From NCBI GenBank assembly GCA_017617065.1, contig JAFZWP010000014.1, positions 1-64,000 on the forward strand: a stretch of 64,000 nucleotides of DNA, read 5' to 3'. A program made the position numbers and the translations under genes. Below are positions 24,963-33,952 of the stretch, piece by piece (position 1 is the stretch's first letter; each line of letters opens with the position of its first letter). A model generated the notes under the pieces. It was not told the DNA's origin, did no database searches, and saw only the letters and a program-made list of their open reading frames with translations. This DNA comes from Bacilli bacterium (lineage in GTDB: Bacteria > Bacillota_I > Bacilli_A > ML615J-28 > CAG-698).

Positions 24963-25000
24963 CACCTATTTATAAATTTTTTTAAAAAATAATAAAAAAG

Positions 25001-25018
25001 GATGCATAAACCTGCATC
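25001..25018 (-). terminator. Terminator after the acyltransferase gene
   Basis: GATGCA-GGTTTA-TGCATC followed by CTTTTTTATT on the minus strand, shortly after the stop codon. Confidence 0.85.
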
Positions 25019-25024
25019 TTCTTT

Positions 25025-26230
25025 TTAGAATCCTAAATATTTATCTTCATTTTTACCGATATCAATACGATATTTATAATATACTTGGGCATATTTAATT
25101 GCATTAAACCTAACTGGTGGTTTTATTTGATATAAATCTTCGCCGATATAAATATTGATTTTATTTCTACCTAGTACTGATACGCCAAACACATCATCAA
25201 AACTAAAATCATAAGTTTTATCTTTACATTTAATTATATATTTATCTTTATATAATTCGATTATGGCTTTATCATCAAGTAACACTTTTCTCTTTAAATA
25301 TATTACTTTATATAAAGCTACTTCATCTTGACAAATTAGGCCATCAAAAGTATTAAGGTCTATATTTAAAATATAATCTTCTTGTGCTTTAAACCACTCA
25401 CTTGGGTTTTTATAAATGAATGCGGAATCAGATGATGCAAATGTTTTATCGATGTTGTATGTAGCTTCTAATCCACATCTTTTACATCTAATCTTATTTG
25501 CTTCACTTACAAATTCACTCATTCCGCACTTAGGGCATAAATAGAATACACGTTCTAAATAATTAGCAAGATTATCACAGTTATATGTTTTCTTTAATGT
25601 GTAATCATCGTGATATAGATTATTCTTTATTATTTCAAATAATTCTTCATTAGATAAATTCTTATAATCATCATATTCTAAGATCTTTTTAATAGATCCA
25701 TGCATTGGTCCTCTTCTTACATCATCAGCCCATCTAGGCTGAACTCCATATCCGCCACTAAACTCGTAAAAGATAATTGGAAGTTTAATCATTTTAATTA
25801 ATTTAGCAATGGATGGCTTTATGTTACAAGTGATACCACTGAATGTCCTGTTACCTTCAGGAGCAATAGCAATTGTGCCTCCTTCTTTTGCCACTCTCAC
25901 GCAACGTCTTGCGGCAAGAGCATCAATTGTTTGCTTTTTGATAGGGATTGGATTAACGGCATATCTTAAAATCTTTGATTTAAAGCCATTAGAAAAGAAA
26001 TCTTCAGTTGACACATAATAAATTGGGACTTTAGGAAATGATAATCCTAATACAATTTGATCATAATCAGTTTGATGATTAAACAAAATAATATAGTTTT
26101 TACCTTTATCAAGGTTATATTCTTCCCATGTAATATCGCCAACTTTTGGAATTTTGCGACTAAAATAGGCATACATCCATCTTTTAATCACTTTGTGTCT
26201 TGCTTTTACCCACTTTTTATCTTTACTCAT
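25025..26230 (-). CDS. PlsC-type lysophospholipid acyltransferase with C-terminal zinc ribbon
   Basis: A 401-residue protein. Residues 1-200 are a 1-acylglycerol-phosphate acyltransferase domain: NHQTDYD supplies the HxxxxD catalytic pair (H52, D57) and APEGNRTFSG the EGxR motif. A four-cysteine zinc ribbon follows (CPKC near 232-235, CKRC near 249-252), then about 140 residues predicted to be beta-rich. PlsC makes phosphatidic acid, but the appended ribbon is unusual, so substrate is uncertain. The ATG at 26230 lies six bases after AGGTGA; an upstream in-frame GTG overlaps that site. No membrane anchor is obvious. Confidence 0.8.
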   Translation of the reverse strand: MSKDKKWVKARHKVIKRWMYAYFSRKIPKVGDITWEEYNLDKGKNYIILFNHQTDYDQIVLGLSFPKVPIYYVSTEDFFSNGFKSKILRYAVNPIPIKKQTIDALAARRCVRVAKEGGTIAIAPEGNRTFSGITCNIKPSIAKLIKMIKLPIIFYEFSGGYGVQPRWADDVRRGPMHGSIKKILEYDDYKNLSNEELFEIIKNNLYHDDYTLKKTYNCDNLANYLERVFYLCPKCGMSEFVSEANKIRCKRCGLEATYNIDKTFASSDSAFIYKNPSEWFKAQEDYILNIDLNTFDGLICQDEVALYKVIYLKRKVLLDDKAIIELYKDKYIIKCKDKTYDFSFDDVFGVSVLGRNKINIYIGEDLYQIKPPVRFNAIKYAQVYYKYRIDIGKNEDKYLGF

Positions 26231-26306
26231 TATCTTCACCTAATAACATTATGCCTTATAAATATTAAAATTAACATAAAAATAATTTTTTTATTTATAT
26301 AAATTA

Positions 26307-26336
26307 AAAAACGCTCATCCACAACGTGAGCGTTTT
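26307..26336 (-). terminator. Terminator of the DUF177-rpmF operon
   Basis: AAAACGCTCA pairs with TGAGCGTTTT and is followed by TTTTAA on the minus strand, just after rpmF. Confidence 0.88.
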
Positions 26337-26358
26337 AATTAAGACAATTGTCTAATTG

Positions 26359-26619
26359 CTATTCAGCATCCTTTAAAGTTGTTCTTCTAGGTTTTCTAGC
26401 AGGTTTTTCTTCTACTTTTTCTTCTTCAGCTTCTTTAGCTTTAACTTCTAGGACTTTTCTACCATCGTAGTATCCACAAGCTTTACAAACTGTATGAGCA
26501 AGTTTCATTTCACCGCAATTAGGACAAAGTGTCATTCCTGGAACTTCAATCTTGTAATGTGTACGACGTTTACGTTTACGAGTTTTTGAAATTCTACGAA
26601 CTGGTGCGATTGCTCCCAT
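26359..26619 (-). CDS. rpmF: 50S ribosomal protein L32 with extended C-terminus
   Basis: An 86-residue L32. The conserved core is [20 protein letters not shown] followed by a zinc ribbon with CPNC and CKAC and GYYDGRKVL. Typical L32 has 56-60 residues; here about 27 extra residues alternate acidic and basic stretches ([20 protein letters not shown]). The ATG at 26619 after GAGGTG is chosen over an in-frame GTG three codons upstream. It follows the DUF177 gene, the common bacterial order. Confidence 0.95.
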   Translation of the reverse strand: MGAIAPVRRISKTRKRKRRTHYKIEVPGMTLCPNCGEMKLAHTVCKACGYYDGRKVLEVKAKEAEEEKVEEKPARKPRRTTLKDAE

Positions 26620-26637
26620 GACTTTCACCTCTCTTAA

Positions 26638-27039
26638 TTAAATCTTTTGCGTAGCTTCGTATTCAGCTTTGACAATACGCATTGGCTTTTCTAAATAAAT
26701 ATTTTGCCAAACTACATCTTTTAAATCAATTGTGTTTCCACTAATGATATTAACATCCTCACTTGATTCCACCTTATCAAAATCTTCCACTACATCTAAA
26801 TTGATTTTATAATCAACTGGATCTAAAGTAATAGAGCATTCTAACCTCATTACGCATTCAATATGAATATTGAATTCATAATGATCATCTTTAATGCATC
26901 TTCCAGTTCCACTAACATGGGCTGGTGTTATTGATAAAATGTCAGGATCAGATGCAATATAATCAGTAAAATCATAACTTCCTTCAAAAGAAAATGGTTT
27001 ACCATTATATCTAAATAGTTGAGCTAAAGCCCATTTCAT
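26638..27039 (-). CDS. yceD: DUF177 (YceD) family protein
   Basis: A 133-residue DUF177 protein, with HVSGTGRCIKDDHYEFNIHIE and MRLECSITLDPVDYKIN recalling the family core. The family lies upstream of rpmF in most bacteria and has been linked to 23S rRNA or ribosome biogenesis in plants and bacteria; its exact activity is uncertain. Of three in-frame starts, the ATG at 27039 is best spaced from GGGAG. Confidence 0.85.
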   Translation of the reverse strand: MKWALAQLFRYNGKPFSFEGSYDFTDYIASDPDILSITPAHVSGTGRCIKDDHYEFNIHIECVMRLECSITLDPVDYKINLDVVEDFDKVESSEDVNIISGNTIDLKDVVWQNIYLEKPMRIVKAEYEATQKI

Positions 27040-27066
27040 AGCCATCACTCCCTACACAACAATAGC

Positions 27067-27095
27067 ATTATACTACAAACGCATTAAAAAATCAA
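27067..27095 (-). promoter_or_regulatory. Promoter of the DUF177-rpmF operon
   Basis: Minus strand: TTGATT (27095-27090), 17-base spacer, TATAAT (27072-27067). Confidence 0.78.
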
Positions 27096-27108
27096 TAATT
27101 ATTTTAAA

Positions 27109-27127
27109 AGCGAGCATAACGCTCGCT
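27109..27127 (-). terminator. Terminator closing the beta-glucan operon
   Basis: AGCGAGC-GTTAT-GCTCGCT followed by TTTAAAAT on the minus strand, directly after the histidine phosphatase gene. Confidence 0.85.
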
Positions 27128-27130
27128 ATT

Positions 27131-27826
27131 TTATTTTAATATTTTATCTTTATATAAATGGGCTCCATCAGAATAACTAACAAGGCGTGGGATACATCTA
27201 CCATCTTCTTCTTTAAATTCAATTAAAGAGATATGTGTTGTTCCCATTTGTTTATGATGAGCACTAAATAGATTATATGGAATATCAAGCACACTACTAA
27301 AAAATGCCATACCAAAGCCACTATGAGCTACAAATGCGATTCTTTTATCATTTGATTTTTCTACGATATATTCCTTTTTGCTTCTATCATGAATATATCC
27401 TAATTCTTTAAAGAATAAGTCCACTTCTCTATCAACTCTTTTTAGCCCGTCTTTAAACTTATAACCTTTAAACATAGGGTGATCATACCAACTATCTCCA
27501 AGTTTAACTACTTCTGGGTCTAAAAACATCTTAACGATATCTGGATACTCAAAGCACCAGTTGGCGTGTTCACCATTAAATGATAAACTCATATCTTCCC
27601 ATACTTTATCTTCTCTAGCAAAATCAAGCTTGTTACATTTAAGCCCAAGTAGTTTGCAAGCAGGAAGAGCAGTTTGGACTGCCCTATTGCAACTTGATGC
27701 ATATATTTCTTCAATCCCTTCTTCAAACAATCTTTTACCTAAACTCTTAGCTTGTTTTTTACCAAATTCAGTAATTGAATCTGGATTATATATAGGTTCC
27801 GCATGTCTAATGTAATATAGTAACAT
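27131..27826 (-). CDS. Histidine phosphatase (phosphoglycerate mutase) family protein
   Basis: A 231-residue protein with the RHAEP variant of the RHG catalytic motif near residues 7-10, a second arginine region (YASSCNRAVQTALP) and the late histidine in FVAHSGFGMAF. Members dephosphorylate sugar phosphates, nucleotides or other metabolites; this one cannot be assigned a substrate. It starts eight bases after the glucan phosphorylase gene, so it may belong to that operon and act on a sugar phosphate, but that is inference. Confidence 0.78.
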   Translation of the reverse strand: MLLYYIRHAEPIYNPDSITEFGKKQAKSLGKRLFEEGIEEIYASSCNRAVQTALPACKLLGLKCNKLDFAREDKVWEDMSLSFNGEHANWCFEYPDIVKMFLDPEVVKLGDSWYDHPMFKGYKFKDGLKRVDREVDLFFKELGYIHDRSKKEYIVEKSNDKRIAFVAHSGFGMAFFSSVLDIPYNLFSAHHKQMGTTHISLIEFKEEDGRCIPRLVSYSDGAHLYKDKILK

Positions 27827-27834
27827 AATAACCT

Positions 27835-30800
27835 CTATTTTAAATAAACATCAATTTGGCTAACTTTAGCATCGCGCACATTTTGCGCTAAAATTCCATC
27901 CACTTTATCATATAATTTTCCATCTATCATATAACTAATATGATTAAATTTATATGAATCATCTAAATGATCAAAGTGGTAAGTAACATTAATCTTACTT
28001 AAAAACTTAGCAGATATTGTACTATCAGGTTTAATGAAATCTTTTGATACAACTGGCTTTAAGTTTAATACTAATTTATTATTCTCCATAACAAATGGTT
28101 TAGATCCAAACATCATAATGTTCCAAATGCTTAATGCTTCCGCAGTAGATCCCGATAATCTCGCTACAAATCCTTCACCCCATACATCAGGATCAGGATT
28201 GTTGGATGTGGCAATAAAGCTAGAATTTTCATAAATACTTCTGCCATATATAGATGGATCCATAAAGCAAGTGAAATTATGTTTTAATTCCCCAAAGAAT
28301 TCTTCATATAAACCTGCTTTTAATAATCCAAGTAAATATTTATAACTCATATGAAGGAAATTGGATTCTCTTTCTAACCAACCTTTTTGGAACGCTCTAA
28401 TACGGCCAATTTCATATGGCTCTTTATCTAAATCAACACTAGTCTTATACATATTTAGTAATTTATCGTATAAATCACTATCTTTAATTAGATTAAATTG
28501 TCTTACTAGTAAATCTTTATCTTTTATATATTTATATGATCTAGCTGGGCCTTCTAAAAATAGTGGCAATGGTTTTAAATTAAACCCATTTTCTTTAACT
28601 GTTGGTAATTTATAATTTCCAATTTTTCCAGTTAAGGTATAACTACTAACTTCATATGATAAAAATGTAGGGATAATACCATCACCAATCTTAATAGCTT
28701 CATTTATTCCTTTGTCAAGAATAATACTTATTAAATCTAAAATAGATTTAATATCTTTACTAGATAATATATCTAGTTTTGATACACCAAACCTAGTATT
28801 ATCTCTAAATAATTCTACTTCATCTTGAACTTTATCCCATAAAGTAAATGAATCTAGATTGTTTTCATATAATTTTATAATCTTTTTAATTAAATTAATT
28901 TGCTCAATTGGTAGTTTTGCATCCTGATCTAGATGTTCTTTTAAAAACTTAACTAGACGTGCAAGTTCAATAGTCTCGCTTACTCCAGATGCAAATATAC
29001 CAGGTAGCCCGTTCATAGCATCATTCCAGCCAGGTTTATTAGCATCCATGCTAATACCAATTTGCATTGGATCAAGTAAACTAAACTTATTGATAGCTAA
29101 ACTAAATAATTTAGAATATAAATTTGTATAAACTAATTCATCGCTTTCTTGATACTTTAACCAGTTAGTGCCCCATTCATTCATCTTGCACTTACCGATT
29201 TTTTCATAATCTTTATTTAGTAATGCTCCATATTGGCGAACAAGCCCATCTTCTCTTAAACAATACTTCTCACTTCTTGGTAAAACGCTAACTGGTGAAT
29301 CATAAAATCTATATGTATTATCTAAGAATAGATAATCATTAATCTTATCTGGTTCAATTGCTTCCACATTCTCAACTAAATCTAAGATGTAAGTCCAGTG
29401 ATCTATCCAATAGCCTTCTCCAAATTCCGCTTTAATATCACTAATTGCTTCATTAAAGATAATCTTGAAGATATCTTCATCTGAAAGTTTTGTTTTAATT
29501 TGTTCTCTTTCAATTAAATTAGCAATACTTCCAGGTGTAAATTCACCTTCTAAATGGCTAGCAAGTATTTCTACTTTTTCATTAGTAATTTGACTAGCTA
29601 GGGCGCTAGCTTTTGTTTTATCTTTTAGTTTAAAAGACAAGCCGCTTACTCCAAGTGGATTATATCCATCAATTTGGATAAGTTCAGAAAACATCTTAGC
29701 ATTAAATATACCTACACCAGGGTGGAATAAGTTATCACTTCTACGGTTTTGGCAAACATCTCTAAAGTTGCCATTACCTTGTGAATAAAATTCTGGAGCA
29801 ATTGAATAGAAATTATATTCTCTTTCCATATCTCCATGACGTCTAGAATATAAATGATATACAAAATGATTAGACTTTGTATCAATAAAGTAAGGAATTC
29901 CTCCTCTTAATACATTATCTAAATAATTTTGTTTCATATAATTATCAAATAATTCTAGATTTGTACTAGACTCAATATCATTAGTTATAGACTCTATTAC
30001 TTCCCTTGCTTCATTTTCTTTTAGATCAAAATAAGAAGCTTCACTAAACTTATCAAGTTTATTTAAAATAAAGTCTTCATCTTCTGTGTAGCCAATAATG
30101 GTATTAATTTGAATAGATTCACCTTGTTTTAAAGATTTATTAGCTAAGCTAAATCCACCACTTACTTTATCAGCAGCAACTTGTTTCTTTTCATTTAAAG
30201 CATCATATGCATTATCAATAAAATTAATTGGTAACATTAATGAAGTATCATAACCAAATAATACATTCATATCATAAATTGTTTTAGTAAGCTTTCCATC
30301 TACAAAAGATACATAATAATTACCATGCTTACTAGTCTTTACTTCTACATTATCGCCTGGAATTGATGTTTCATAATAAAAACCAATCTTTTCTTTTAAT
30401 ACTCTTACATCCATCCAACTCTTAAGTAAATTTGATTGATGTTTAAGCATCCATTCATTAGCATCAGTTGGAAGTAATTGCGTAATTCCATCAGCTACTA
30501 AAAAGTTAGCATCAGCACCTAAATTAGTAATTTTAACTCTACGCACAAGGCCTGCTATATTTTCATTTGGTAAAACGAAATACTTTACATTAATCTTATA
30601 GTTAGCATCATTATTGATTTCTTCAATTTCGACGCTATCTGGATAAATTAGCATTTGTTTTTTGGTATTAGATCCCACTTTAAAAGCTTCATAAAATTTA
30701 TTATCTACTTTTATAAATGTTCTAAATCCCATCTTATCTACGATTCTATAAGCAGTATTAGCCGGATAGAATTCTAAGATGCCACCATTTTTATCTCTTA

Positions 30801-30945
30801 AGCCAAATGATGTAATAAGCTGGCTCCTATTGGTATAATGGCACCACAAAGGTATACCTCGTCTACCAGCAATACCCGGTAAAAATGAAGCAAATGGTTT
30901 TGTTTTATCGTAATCTTTAATTATAAATGCATTATTTTTCATCAT
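27835..30945 (-). CDS. Beta-glucan phosphorylase (GH94/GH149/GH161-like)
   Basis: A 1036-residue cytosolic protein of the inverting phosphorylase group. N-terminal PGIAGRRGIPLWCHYTNRSQ, REYNFYSIAPEFYSQGNGNF, GYWIDHWTYILDL and KPGWNDAMNGLPG are diagnostic; D642 of WNDAMNGL is the expected general acid. The length and motifs look closer to the beta-1,3-glucan phosphorylases of GH149/GH161 than to shorter cellobiose phosphorylases. It would release glucose 1-phosphate from imported oligosaccharides, saving ATP. It overlaps the end of the GH30 gene by 14 bases. Exact family and linkage need comparison. Confidence 0.8.
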   Translation of the reverse strand: MMKNNAFIIKDYDKTKPFASFLPGIAGRRGIPLWCHYTNRSQLITSFGLRDKNGGILEFYPANTAYRIVDKMGFRTFIKVDNKFYEAFKVGSNTKKQMLIYPDSVEIEEINNDANYKINVKYFVLPNENIAGLVRRVKITNLGADANFLVADGITQLLPTDANEWMLKHQSNLLKSWMDVRVLKEKIGFYYETSIPGDNVEVKTSKHGNYYVSFVDGKLTKTIYDMNVLFGYDTSLMLPINFIDNAYDALNEKKQVAADKVSGGFSLANKSLKQGESIQINTIIGYTEDEDFILNKLDKFSEASYFDLKENEAREVIESITNDIESSTNLELFDNYMKQNYLDNVLRGGIPYFIDTKSNHFVYHLYSRRHGDMEREYNFYSIAPEFYSQGNGNFRDVCQNRRSDNLFHPGVGIFNAKMFSELIQIDGYNPLGVSGLSFKLKDKTKASALASQITNEKVEILASHLEGEFTPGSIANLIEREQIKTKLSDEDIFKIIFNEAISDIKAEFGEGYWIDHWTYILDLVENVEAIEPDKINDYLFLDNTYRFYDSPVSVLPRSEKYCLREDGLVRQYGALLNKDYEKIGKCKMNEWGTNWLKYQESDELVYTNLYSKLFSLAINKFSLLDPMQIGISMDANKPGWNDAMNGLPGIFASGVSETIELARLVKFLKEHLDQDAKLPIEQINLIKKIIKLYENNLDSFTLWDKVQDEVELFRDNTRFGVSKLDILSSKDIKSILDLISIILDKGINEAIKIGDGIIPTFLSYEVSSYTLTGKIGNYKLPTVKENGFNLKPLPLFLEGPARSYKYIKDKDLLVRQFNLIKDSDLYDKLLNMYKTSVDLDKEPYEIGRIRAFQKGWLERESNFLHMSYKYLLGLLKAGLYEEFFGELKHNFTCFMDPSIYGRSIYENSSFIATSNNPDPDVWGEGFVARLSGSTAEALSIWNIMMFGSKPFVMENNKLVLNLKPVVSKDFIKPDSTISAKFLSKINVTYHFDHLDDSYKFNHISYMIDGKLYDKVDGILAQNVRDAKVSQIDVYLK

Positions 30946-32203
30946 TCTTCTTCCTTACAAATGTAGTGATTGACCTAGGCATAATAATATAGTTTTCACC
31001 TAAATCTAAGACTAATTCTTTTTCTGTTTGATTTAACACAACAATTATTACTTCATCTTTATCCATAAAAGCGGTATAGAATAAATCATTATTATCTATT
31101 TTAATATCAACTCTTACCATTCCTGGCTTAATAAAGTGTGATAAATGTTTAATTCCATAATATGAATATTGTTTAACATATTTATCATGATCAAGAATCA
31201 TAATTGGGGCATCACAAAAGTTATTTACCCAGTTGGGTCCACCTTGTTCATCTAAAAACAAGTTCCAATCAATATATGCTTCTAGATAGTTTTGCATATT
31301 ACCAATGATATTACGAGCATATCTTTCTAATCCTTCATAATATTCAAAGTGAGATCCGAATTCAAAACATGATTCGGTATGAAGAATATGTTTATTTGGA
31401 TATAAATCATGTATTATTTTTAAATTATTAAATTCTTCATGATCATACCAATGAATTGCTCCCCCATATATAATATTATCTTTATCTTCCTCATAAATTG
31501 GGGTTAATCTTTCAACCATAATATCGCGGTTATGATCCCAAACTAGTATTTTAATATCTAAACTAGTCTCTTTTAGTTTTTTATAAAGAATCTTAGCAAG
31601 CCTAAATTCTTCTTCTGGCGTATAAATGCATGAATCCCAAGTTTGGGTAGCAGCTGGTTCGTTTTGAATTGTTAAGTATTTTACATTTAATCCTAAATCA
31701 TTAACTAAATGACATAAAAAACTAATATAGTAGTCGGCATATTCTTCATAATATTCATCAAGTAACCTACCACCATAATTTCTTTTTTTATTATCTTTCA
31801 TATAAGCAGGTGGTGACCAAGGTGATACTAAAAAGATGATATCTTTATTTATTAATTTATATGTATCTACAAAATATTTATCTAGTCTTTCATAATCTAG
31901 TTTACCACTTTCTAGATAGTCAAATGGTCCTAAACTAAAATCACTACTAGCCATCGGAATACGACCCATATTATAATTTAGGCCATTTTCACTAAAATAA
32001 TCATTCATAGCTTCAATTCTTTTATTTATATCTAGTTTTAATAGATTAAAGCAAGCAGCTTCGGTAAATGCGCCACCAAAACCAAGCCATGTTTGGTATG
32101 TTTTAGTTAAATCAAGTTTTACTTTTAAGCCTTTTTTGCTAGTTTTTAAATTAGTTTCATTAAATAAATTATGTTTGTATTTATCAGTTACATAAGTTTT
32201 CAT
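30932..32203 (-). CDS. GH30 family glycosidase, cytosolic
   Basis: A 423-residue GH30 enzyme. Start region GFGGAFTEAACFNL, then RIPMASSDFS, VSPWSPPAYMKDN, acid/base E182 in TIQNEP and nucleophile E277 in HTESCFE; the C-terminal beta domain follows. GH30 includes beta-1,6-glucanases, glucosylceramidases and related beta-glucosidases. No signal peptide is present, so it acts on imported sugars. In this beta-glucan context removal of beta-1,6 branches is an attractive role but unproven. Confidence 0.88.
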   Translation of the reverse strand: MKTYVTDKYKHNLFNETNLKTSKKGLKVKLDLTKTYQTWLGFGGAFTEAACFNLLKLDINKRIEAMNDYFSENGLNYNMGRIPMASSDFSLGPFDYLESGKLDYERLDKYFVDTYKLINKDIIFLVSPWSPPAYMKDNKKRNYGGRLLDEYYEEYADYYISFLCHLVNDLGLNVKYLTIQNEPAATQTWDSCIYTPEEEFRLAKILYKKLKETSLDIKILVWDHNRDIMVERLTPIYEEDKDNIIYGGAIHWYDHEEFNNLKIIHDLYPNKHILHTESCFEFGSHFEYYEGLERYARNIIGNMQNYLEAYIDWNLFLDEQGGPNWVNNFCDAPIMILDHDKYVKQYSYYGIKHLSHFIKPGMVRVDIKIDNNDLFYTAFMDKDEVIIVVLNQTEKELVLDLGENYIIMPRSITTFVRKKNDEK

Positions 32204-32206
32204 AAT

Positions 32207-32917
32207 TTAATCCTCTATAGTTTCGATTTTTAAATACTTAACAATAAATTCATCTTGAATAAAATTAGCATCTACTGCCCCAGGGAAATATCCACCAACT
32301 GCCATATTCATAATTAGGAAATAATTTTGATCGTAAGGCCAGCTATTATAATCATCTTCTGCACTTTTTTTAAACAACTCATAATGAACATTATCGATAT
32401 CTATGCTGAAGCCATCTTTAGTCCAATAATAAACAAATTCATGAAATTCATTATCATTTATATCAATTACTTTGGTGCGGTGATTGTTTAATAAATGATT
32501 ATAAGTTTTACAGTGCAAGCTAGTATGGATTTTTCCTGGCACCCTGCCAATAAATTCCATAATATCAATCTCCCCACATTCTGGCCAGTTATGGCGAGCT
32601 TTTATATCTTCGCTTAAAAGCCATATAGCTGGCCAGGTTCCTTTTAGTTTTGGGAGTTTAATTTTGAAGCTAACTTTTCCATATTTAAATAATTTCTTAA
32701 GACTTATACGGGCTGATGTATAGCATCTACCCATATATTCTTCTTTTTTGGCTACTATATGCAAACCATCTTTATCGATAAATAAATTATCTAATCTATC
32801 AGTATAATATTGTTCTTCGGCGTTACCAAACCCGTGGCCCGCTACCACATAGCTCCAGTTAGATGCGTCTACTTTATTTAAATGATAGTTAGTATAGTCT
32901 TCAAAAAAGATAATCAT
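32207..32917 (-). CDS. GH16 endo-beta-glucanase without signal peptide
   Basis: A 236-residue GH16 catalytic domain with the complete signature GEIDIMEF (E116, D118, E121) and YYTDRLDNLFI, GTWPAIWLLS and WPYDQNYFLIMNMAVGG. It aligns along its whole length with the catalytic domain of the surface lipoprotein at 48484-50061 but begins MIIFFEDYTNY with no signal peptide or lipobox. The ATG at 32917, after AGGAG, is chosen; a longer frame overlaps the permease gene. It should cut beta-1,3 (or mixed) glucan oligomers in the cytosol. Confidence 0.88.
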   Translation of the reverse strand: MIIFFEDYTNYHLNKVDASNWSYVVAGHGFGNAEEQYYTDRLDNLFIDKDGLHIVAKKEEYMGRCYTSARISLKKLFKYGKVSFKIKLPKLKGTWPAIWLLSEDIKARHNWPECGEIDIMEFIGRVPGKIHTSLHCKTYNHLLNNHRTKVIDINDNEFHEFVYYWTKDGFSIDIDNVHYELFKKSAEDDYNSWPYDQNYFLIMNMAVGGYFPGAVDANFIQDEFIVKYLKIETIED

Positions 32918-32918
32918 T

Positions 32919-33950
32919 TTATTCTCCTGCGATACCGCTCTTTTCAATTCCTTCTACGAAGAATCTTTGTAATACGAAATAATTAATTAATAATGGTAAT
33001 ATTGATAAGAATACAGCTGCCATCTTTACACCTTGGAACAAAATTATCTCCCTCTCGCCTCTATCAAGTAAACTATTTTGATAATTTTGTAAGGCAATAG
33101 GTAGAGTTATCCAACGCGGAGCCTCTTGTCCTGCTTTTACGATATTTAGATACATTGAAGCTGTATCTGAATCATTCCAATACCATACAAAGCTAAATAG
33201 TAACACTGTAATAATTGAAGGGATTACTAAAGGAAGGGCAATTCTAAAGAATATTTGGAGGTTATTTGCTCCATCAATTCTAGCTGATTCTTCTAGTTGA
33301 ACAGGTAGACGGCGGAATGTAGAGTAAAGGATCATGAAATACAAAGCAAAACATAAACCTTGACCTAAAGATGCTGGTAAAATGTAGGTTAAAATACTTC
33401 CAAGTAATTTTAATTTTGCATACCATGCGTACCTTGGAATACTAATTAAAGCAGTTGGCACAATATAAGTAATAATCATTATGGCAAACCATAATTTCTT
33501 AAGTGGGAAATTAAATCTTGCAAAGCCATATGCGGTTAAGCAACCAATTATTACATTTAAAAGTGTAGGTAACATCGCTACAATTATCGACTTATATAAT
33601 GCTTTAAAATAACCAAGTGCTTTAAATGCCTCCACATAATTCTTAAAGTATAAACTTGAAGGAAGTAGGCCACTAGCAGAATCTGCTAAATCCATTTGTG
33701 GTTTTAAACTAGTAAGTAACATAAATATCATTGGATATAAGAATATGAAACTTACAATTACCAAGAAGATATAAATAAATATCTTATAAAGTAAGCCATC
33801 AGTCATATTCATACCTAGCATTACTTTTTTAACTTTCTTCTTGTTTATCTTAAAAGGTTTACCGTGTAACTTTATAATTAGTGGATTAGGAGTAAATAAG
33901 ATAATAGCGATTGCTACTAATAAAGCAATTATTATTATAAATAGCCACAT
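32919..33950 (-). CDS. Carbohydrate ABC transporter permease (MalG-like), pair B
   Basis: A 343-residue membrane protein with an N-terminal hydrophobic anchor, an extra cytoplasmic segment and about six further membrane spans. The EAA loop reads ESARIDGANNLQIFFRIALPLV, where the ATPase docks. It pairs with the MalF-like permease immediately upstream. The N-terminal extra helix before the MalG core (from about residue 55) is longer than usual. Confidence 0.9.
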   Translation of the reverse strand: MWLFIIIIALLVAIAIILFTPNPLIIKLHGKPFKINKKKVKKVMLGMNMTDGLLYKIFIYIFLVIVSFIFLYPMIFMLLTSLKPQMDLADSASGLLPSSLYFKNYVEAFKALGYFKALYKSIIVAMLPTLLNVIIGCLTAYGFARFNFPLKKLWFAIMIITYIVPTALISIPRYAWYAKLKLLGSILTYILPASLGQGLCFALYFMILYSTFRRLPVQLEESARIDGANNLQIFFRIALPLVIPSIITVLLFSFVWYWNDSDTASMYLNIVKAGQEAPRWITLPIALQNYQNSLLDRGEREIILFQGVKMAAVFLSILPLLINYFVLQRFFVEGIEKSGIAGE

Positions 33951-33952
33951 GA

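Noticed and set aside
32207..32947. Longer start for the cytosolic GH16 (MKRAVSQENK...)
   Set aside because: It would overlap the permease gene and ignore a well-placed AGGAG before the ATG at 32917; the extra residues are not a signal peptide either.
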